7,551 nt of DNA, from NCBI GenBank assembly GCA_903937325.1, contig CAIZYV010000077.1, forward strand, positions 1-7,551, in the 5' to 3' direction. This document shows positions 5,497 through 7,551 of this stretch, piece after piece. Position numbers and translations under genes: made by a program. The notes below the pieces were generated by a model that had not been told where the DNA came from, did not search any database, and saw only the letters and a program-made list of their open reading frames with translations. The stretch is from Candidatus Falkowiibacteriota bacterium. GTDB lineage: Bacteria > Patescibacteriota > Patescibacteriia > Patescibacteriales > UBA12465. Every line of letters begins with the position of its first letter. Positions within the stretch are counted from its first letter, which is position 1.

Positions 5497-5528
5497 AAAA
5501 AAGCCCCGTCTGCTTTAAGGGGGGCTTT
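5497..5528 (-). terminator. Terminator of the 93-residue protein gene
   Basis: On the minus strand, AAAGCCCC (5528-5521) pairs with GGGGCTTT (5507-5500) around a 13-base loop, followed by T6 (5502-5497). It lies 23 bases after the stop codon of the gene at 5551-5832. A plus-strand T7 (5533-5539) lies close enough that it may also act rightward. It implies that the MFS leader starts from its own promoter between here and the leader ORF; no clear promoter could be picked out in that AT-rich stretch (5388-5496). Confidence 0.85.
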
Positions 5529-5550
5529 CTTGTTTTTTTATTGCTTTTTT

Positions 5551-5832
5551 TTACCTGGCCATTTCTGGATCCAGGATTTTGTTGATTTTTTGATTTATCT
5601 GCAGCTCGTGCAGACGGAATGTCGCCGGATCGGCGAAGTTCTTAATATCATCCTTAATATTCAGCCAGTGTTGCTGAAAATTACTGACGACGACGTCTTC
5701 TTCGATGGCGTTGACACCATCTAAGAGGTAAATAAGCGCCTGGTGGCACTTATCTTCGCTTGGATTTTTTCCTAAGTACTCCCGTACCAGGCGGAAAAGC
5801 TCAACAAGCGCTGCGTTTTCTTTTTTTGCCAT
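5551..5832 (-). CDS. Hypothetical helical cytosolic protein, 93 residues
   Basis: This soluble protein is rich in charged residues, with no signal peptide or membrane segment. Probable helices cover about 5-21 (ENAALVELFRLVREYLG), 28-43 (KCHQALIYLLDGVNA) and 51-66 (NFQQHWLNIKDDIKNF), with another at 72-87. A single Cys (C29) and scattered His residues (30, 55, 75) form no clear metal site. It belongs to no family recognised here. It has its own promoter-like TTGACA upstream and a strong terminator downstream, so it is a single-gene unit. It diverges from rlmH across an intergenic region that carries an inverted repeat. There is no SD before the ATG at 5832. The bounded transcription unit and protein-like composition support a real gene over the shadow frames on the other strand. 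Confidence 0.75.
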   Translation of the reverse strand: MAKKENAALVELFRLVREYLGKNPSEDKCHQALIYLLDGVNAIEEDVVVSNFQQHWLNIKDDIKNFADPATFRLHELQINQKINKILDPEMAR

Positions 5833-5858
5833 TTTCTAAATTTTAAATGAATACTCCT

Positions 5859-5887
5859 ATTTAAATATAAAAATAATCTTTTGTCAA
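5859..5887 (-). promoter_or_regulatory. Promoter of the 93-residue protein gene
   Basis: On the minus strand, TTGACA (5887-5882) and TTAAAT (5864-5859) are 17 bp apart. The -35 is perfect and the -10 is weak. It would give a leader of about 20 bases before the ATG at 5832. The same box pair occurs at 3612-3640. Confidence 0.5.
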
Positions 5888-5895
5888 TAATGGCC

Positions 5896-5909
5896 TAGGT
5901 CTTGACCTA
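5896..5909. repeat. 14-bp inverted repeat between divergent promoters
   Basis: TAGGTC TT GACCTA is a perfect 6-2-6 inverted repeat. It lies between the leftward -35 box (5882-5887) and the rightward rlmH -10 box (5931-5936), close to where the rlmH -35 region would be. A dimeric regulator binding here could affect both genes. The site is short and no cognate regulator is visible. Confidence 0.5.
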
Positions 5910-5927
5910 AATATTTTTTTGCGTATC

Positions 5928-5936
5928 TGCTATAAT
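5928..5936 (+). promoter_or_regulatory. Extended -10 promoter of rlmH
   Basis: TGCTATAAT combines a perfect TATAAT (5931-5936) with the TGN extension, which lets sigma-70 promoters work without a good -35. The nearest TTGACC (5902-5907) is 23 bp away, too far to pair with it. Transcription starting seven bases downstream would begin at about 5943, the A of the rlmH ATG, predicting a leaderless mRNA. Confidence 0.75.
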
Positions 5937-5942
5937 TAACTT

Positions 5943-6407
5943 ATGATTAATATTACTATCATTGCAGTTGGTGCCTTGAAAAATAAGGCCTTACAGAGTT
6001 TAACCGCCGATTATCAGAAACGCCTCGCTCCTTATGCGCGTTTACAGATAATCGAAACGGCGGCTGTTTCTTTTAATAAGAACAATAAAAATAGGGCAAA
6101 AAAACAAGAAAAAGAAGCTTTAAGTCGACTTATGCACAGGTATGAAAAAAGCGATATTTTTCTTTTAGCGGAAAAGGGCCGTATTTTTGATTCTCCTGGT
6201 TTTGCTAATTTTTTGCAGCAACGCGATGGTGGCAATTTAATCTTAGTAATCGGCGGGGCGCTGGGTTGGGAAGAGGAATGGGCAAAGACTTATCAGTGCT
6301 TATCTTTGTCGTCTTTAACCTTTCCACACGAATTAGCGCGCGTTGTTCTACTTGAACAATTGTATCGTGGTTTATTAATTAATGCCGGTAAAGAATATCA
6401 TTATTAA
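5943..6407 (+). CDS. rlmH: 23S rRNA (pseudouridine-1915 N3) methyltransferase RlmH
   Basis: This 154-residue SPOUT-class methyltransferase matches the usual RlmH length of about 155. It methylates pseudouridine 1915 (E. coli numbering) in helix 69 of 23S rRNA, using S-adenosylmethionine and acting on assembled 70S ribosomes as a homodimer. The trefoil-knot SAM site is visible as LVIGGALGW (101-109) and the long C-terminal block LSLSSLTFPHELARVVLLEQ (120-139) followed by LYR. The protein ends EYHY (151-154), where most relatives end in YH followed by Arg or Lys. The N-terminus MINITIIAVG matches the family, supporting the ATG at 5943. No SD is present, and the extended -10 box places the transcription start at or next to the ATG, so the mRNA is probably leaderless. 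It is a single-gene unit ended by the terminator at 6445-6470. Confidence 0.95.
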   Translation: MINITIIAVGALKNKALQSLTADYQKRLAPYARLQIIETAAVSFNKNNKNRAKKQEKEALSRLMHRYEKSDIFLLAEKGRIFDSPGFANFLQQRDGGNLILVIGGALGWEEEWAKTYQCLSLSSLTFPHELARVVLLEQLYRGLLINAGKEYHY

Positions 6408-6444
6408 TTTTTTTGTTATAATTATATTTAGGCTAGACTGAAAA

Positions 6445-6470
6445 AAAAGCCTTTTGGGAAAAAGGCTTTT
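6445..6470. terminator. Bidirectional terminator between rlmH and the 50-residue gene
   Basis: AAAAGCCTTTT (6445-6455) pairs over 11 bp with AAAAGGCTTTT (6460-6470) around a GGGA loop. The minus-strand T-run is eight bases (6448-6441). The plus-strand run is four T followed by AATTT. It serves both convergent genes and is stronger leftward. Confidence 0.85.
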
Positions 6471-6476
6471 AATTTC

Positions 6477-6629
6477 TTAGATTTGCGCTTGCGTAATCAA
6501 ATCTCGGATGATCGTTAAGACCTTCACTAAGATTTCACCAGCAAGAGCAGATATTTCTTCAGGCAGGGCCCAACGCAGAACCAAGAGAAGCATCATGACC
6601 CCGAGAAAACCATTCAATTCTTTAAACAT
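6477..6629 (-). CDS. Small single-helix membrane protein, 50 residues, unknown
   Basis: Starting from the ATG at 6629, the peptide begins MFKELNGFLGVMMLLLVLRW. Residues 7-19 are hydrophobic and could form a short membrane segment. They are followed by LPEEISALAGEILVKVLTII (22-41), which looks like an amphipathic helix. The frame stays open upstream to a TTG at 6749, but the extra 40 residues are proline- and arginine-rich, overlap hairpin-forming DNA and do not look like protein, so the short form is preferred. There is no SD. The stop codon lies six bases from a terminator that is strong in this direction, which supports transcription. Similarity to known small proteins could not be recognised. 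Confidence 0.45.
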   Translation of the reverse strand: MFKELNGFLGVMMLLLVLRWALPEEISALAGEILVKVLTIIRDLITQAQI

Positions 6630-6637
6630 AAATTTAA

Positions 6638-6746
6638 TTCTTATGTTTATAAGAAGAGGGAACGAAGAGTGACGAGCTCTTGGTCTGTCGATTTTTTCTT
6701 TTTGAAAAACCGCCCTCCCGTTCCTTGGCGGCAAATTTTCTGCCAA
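6638..6746. other. Hairpin-rich non-coding stretch, possible structured RNA or attenuator
   Basis: Several perfect or near-perfect stems crowd here: TTCTTAT-ATAAGAA (6638-6655), AAGAG-CTCTT (6665-6681), TTTTTC-GAAAAA (6693-6709), and AGGGAACG-CGTTCCTT (6657-6664 with 6719-6726, one G-U), which encloses the two middle ones. TTGGCGG-CTGCCAA (6725-6746) is next to them. On the minus strand, CCGCC (6731-6727) can instead pair with GGCGG (6714-6710) just before T5, giving a terminator-like fold that competes with the last stem. The region precedes the small gene at 6629 on the minus strand and alkD at 6860 on the plus strand; direction is uncertain. It matches no RNA family known to me. Confidence 0.4.
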
Positions 6747-6859
6747 CAAAGAGGGGGAGATTTGGACCAGCTTATTTGAAGGTGCTGTTTAACATTAATA
6801 ATACGTTTTTATCGCTCTTTTGTTACATTGTGAATAATCGAGCCTTTTGTTTATTTCTT

Positions 6860-7551
6860 ATGTCGCTAATCATTTTTAAACACGATAAAACTTTGGGGTC
6901 TTTACTTAACAAAAAAGCTTCTGCAAATAAAGCCGCTATTTTAGGTCGTTTTTTTAAGACTGGCCCTGGCCAATATGGCGCCGGTGATCGTTTTTTGGGT
7001 TTGACTGTGCCTTTTATTCGTCGTTTGGCTGGTCGTTATTTGAATGCTTCGCCAACCTTATTGGCAGAGCTGTTGATTAATCCTTATCATGAAGTCCGTC
7101 TTTTGGGTGCTTTAATCATTACGGAAAGATATCAAAGGGCTCGTACAGAAAAAGAAAAGGATCAAATTTGTACGTTTTATCTAAAAAACCGTTCGGCCTT
7201 AAATAATTGGGATTTAGTTGACGTAACGGTTTATAAGGTCTGGGGGGATTATTTACTACGTCATCCAGCTAAGCGTTCTCATCTATATCGTTTTGCCCGC
7301 TCACGTCATCTCTGGGAGCGCCGTATGGCGGTTGTGGCGACAATGGCACTGATTAAATCCGGTGAATTTAAAGAAATAATTTCTTTAAGTGTTAGTTTAA
7401 TAGCTGACAAGGAAGATTTAATTCATAAGGCGGTTGGTTGGATGTTAAGAGAAGTGGGTAAAAAGGATGAAAAAGTCTTATTAGATTTTCTGGATAATTA
7501 TGTCGCCCGTTTGCCGCGCACTTCTTTGCGTTATGCGATTGAACGCTTAGC
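6860..7551 (+). CDS. alkD: AlkD-type DNA alkylation repair protein (3' end cut by window)
   Basis: The frame from the ATG at 6860 stays open for 230 codons to the window edge. It is an AlkD-family DNA glycosylase of HEAT-like helical repeats, which removes alkylated bases such as 3-methyladenine and 7-methylguanine without base flipping. Landmarks are FFKTGPGQYGAGDRFLGL (31-48), NNWDLVD (115-121) with W117 and D121 at the positions of the DNA-contacting and catalytic W109/D113 of Bacillus cereus AlkD, LWERR (151-155) around the conserved Arg (R148 equivalent), and HKAVGWMLREVG (189-200) with W194. The closing LPRTSLRYAIERL (218-230) is typical of the family's C-terminus, so only a few residues should be missing. 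No SD precedes the ATG; an in-frame GTG about ten codons upstream is possible but unneeded. No convincing promoter was found upstream. Confidence 0.92.
   Translation, partial: MSLIIFKHDKTLGSLLNKKASANKAAILGRFFKTGPGQYGAGDRFLGLTVPFIRRLAGRYLNASPTLLAELLINPYHEVRLLGALIITERYQRARTEKEKDQICTFYLKNRSALNNWDLVDVTVYKVWGDYLLRHPAKRSHLYRFARSRHLWERRMAVVATMALIKSGEFKEIISLSVSLIADKEDLIHKAVGWMLREVGKKDEKVLLDFLDNYVARLPRTSLRYAIERL

Noticed and set aside
5361..5724. Two plus-strand ORFs (5361-5585 and 5476-5724)
   Set aside because: Both run through the terminator hairpin at 5497-5528 and oppose the 93-residue gene; the hydrophobic look comes from T-rich terminator DNA.
6032..6235. Minus-strand ORF of 67 codons inside rlmH
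   Set aside because: It is antisense to a clear RlmH and has no independent support.
6414..6422. Extended -10-like TGTTATAAT just after rlmH
   Set aside because: A transcript from it would meet the terminator at 6445-6470 within about 40 bases; in AT-rich DNA this match is easily chance.
6630..6749. 40-residue N-terminal extension of the small minus-strand gene from a TTG
   Set aside because: It has no SD, Pro/Arg-rich non-family sequence, and overlaps several hairpins; the ATG at 6629 starts a coherent membrane peptide.
1..7551. CRISPR array, insertion sequence, tRNA or rRNA gene
   Set aside because: No spaced direct repeats, transposase-like frames with terminal repeats, or recognisable tRNA/rRNA segments were seen in the window.

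Overview
This is an AT-rich bacterial chromosome segment with short intergenic gaps. Standard code fits throughout, and every complete gene ends in TAA. Apart from the first gene, coding regions lack clear Shine-Dalgarno (SD) sequences, and at least one (rlmH) looks leaderless. ZnuA has a hydrophobic N-terminal anchor but no lipobox. Together these features would suit a small-genome monoderm lineage such as Patescibacteria/CPR. That assignment is inferred from style only; no phylogenetic marker in the window settles it.

Layout. At 1-79 there may be the first codons of a leftward gene. At 150-533 a four-helix membrane protein of unknown role has the only strong SD, and it ends at an intrinsic terminator (555-580). 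A near-consensus promoter (583-611) and a perfect 17-bp FUR-type palindrome (614-630) follow immediately. They open a four-gene rightward zinc operon: a Fur/Zur-family regulator (634-1071), then znuA, znuC and znuB (1083-3602). The regulator probably senses zinc, represses its own promoter, and so controls the high-affinity zinc ABC importer. A small two-helix membrane protein (3687-3956) ends at a bidirectional terminator shared with a convergent MFS exporter gene (3997-5175, minus).

The 375 bases between 5176 and 5550 carry no conventional gene. On the minus strand they hold what looks like a complete transcription attenuator for the MFS gene. A 10-codon leader ORF (5330-5362) ends inside one arm of a 17-bp antiterminator (5332-5348 with 5255-5271). 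The other arm of that antiterminator is also the 5' arm of a strong intrinsic terminator (5230-5265). This is the most interesting signal in the window. It predicts that MFS expression depends on how well the leader ORF is translated, as seen for some antibiotic-resistance transporters.

Further right, an orphan 93-residue helical protein (5551-5832, minus) and rlmH (5943-6407, plus) diverge from a shared promoter region containing a 14-bp inverted repeat. A terminator (6445-6470) separates rlmH from a 50-residue single-helix protein (6477-6629, minus). A stretch with several alternative hairpins (6638-6746) follows. An AlkD-type DNA alkylation repair gene (6860 onward) runs off the right edge and is complete apart from its last few residues.
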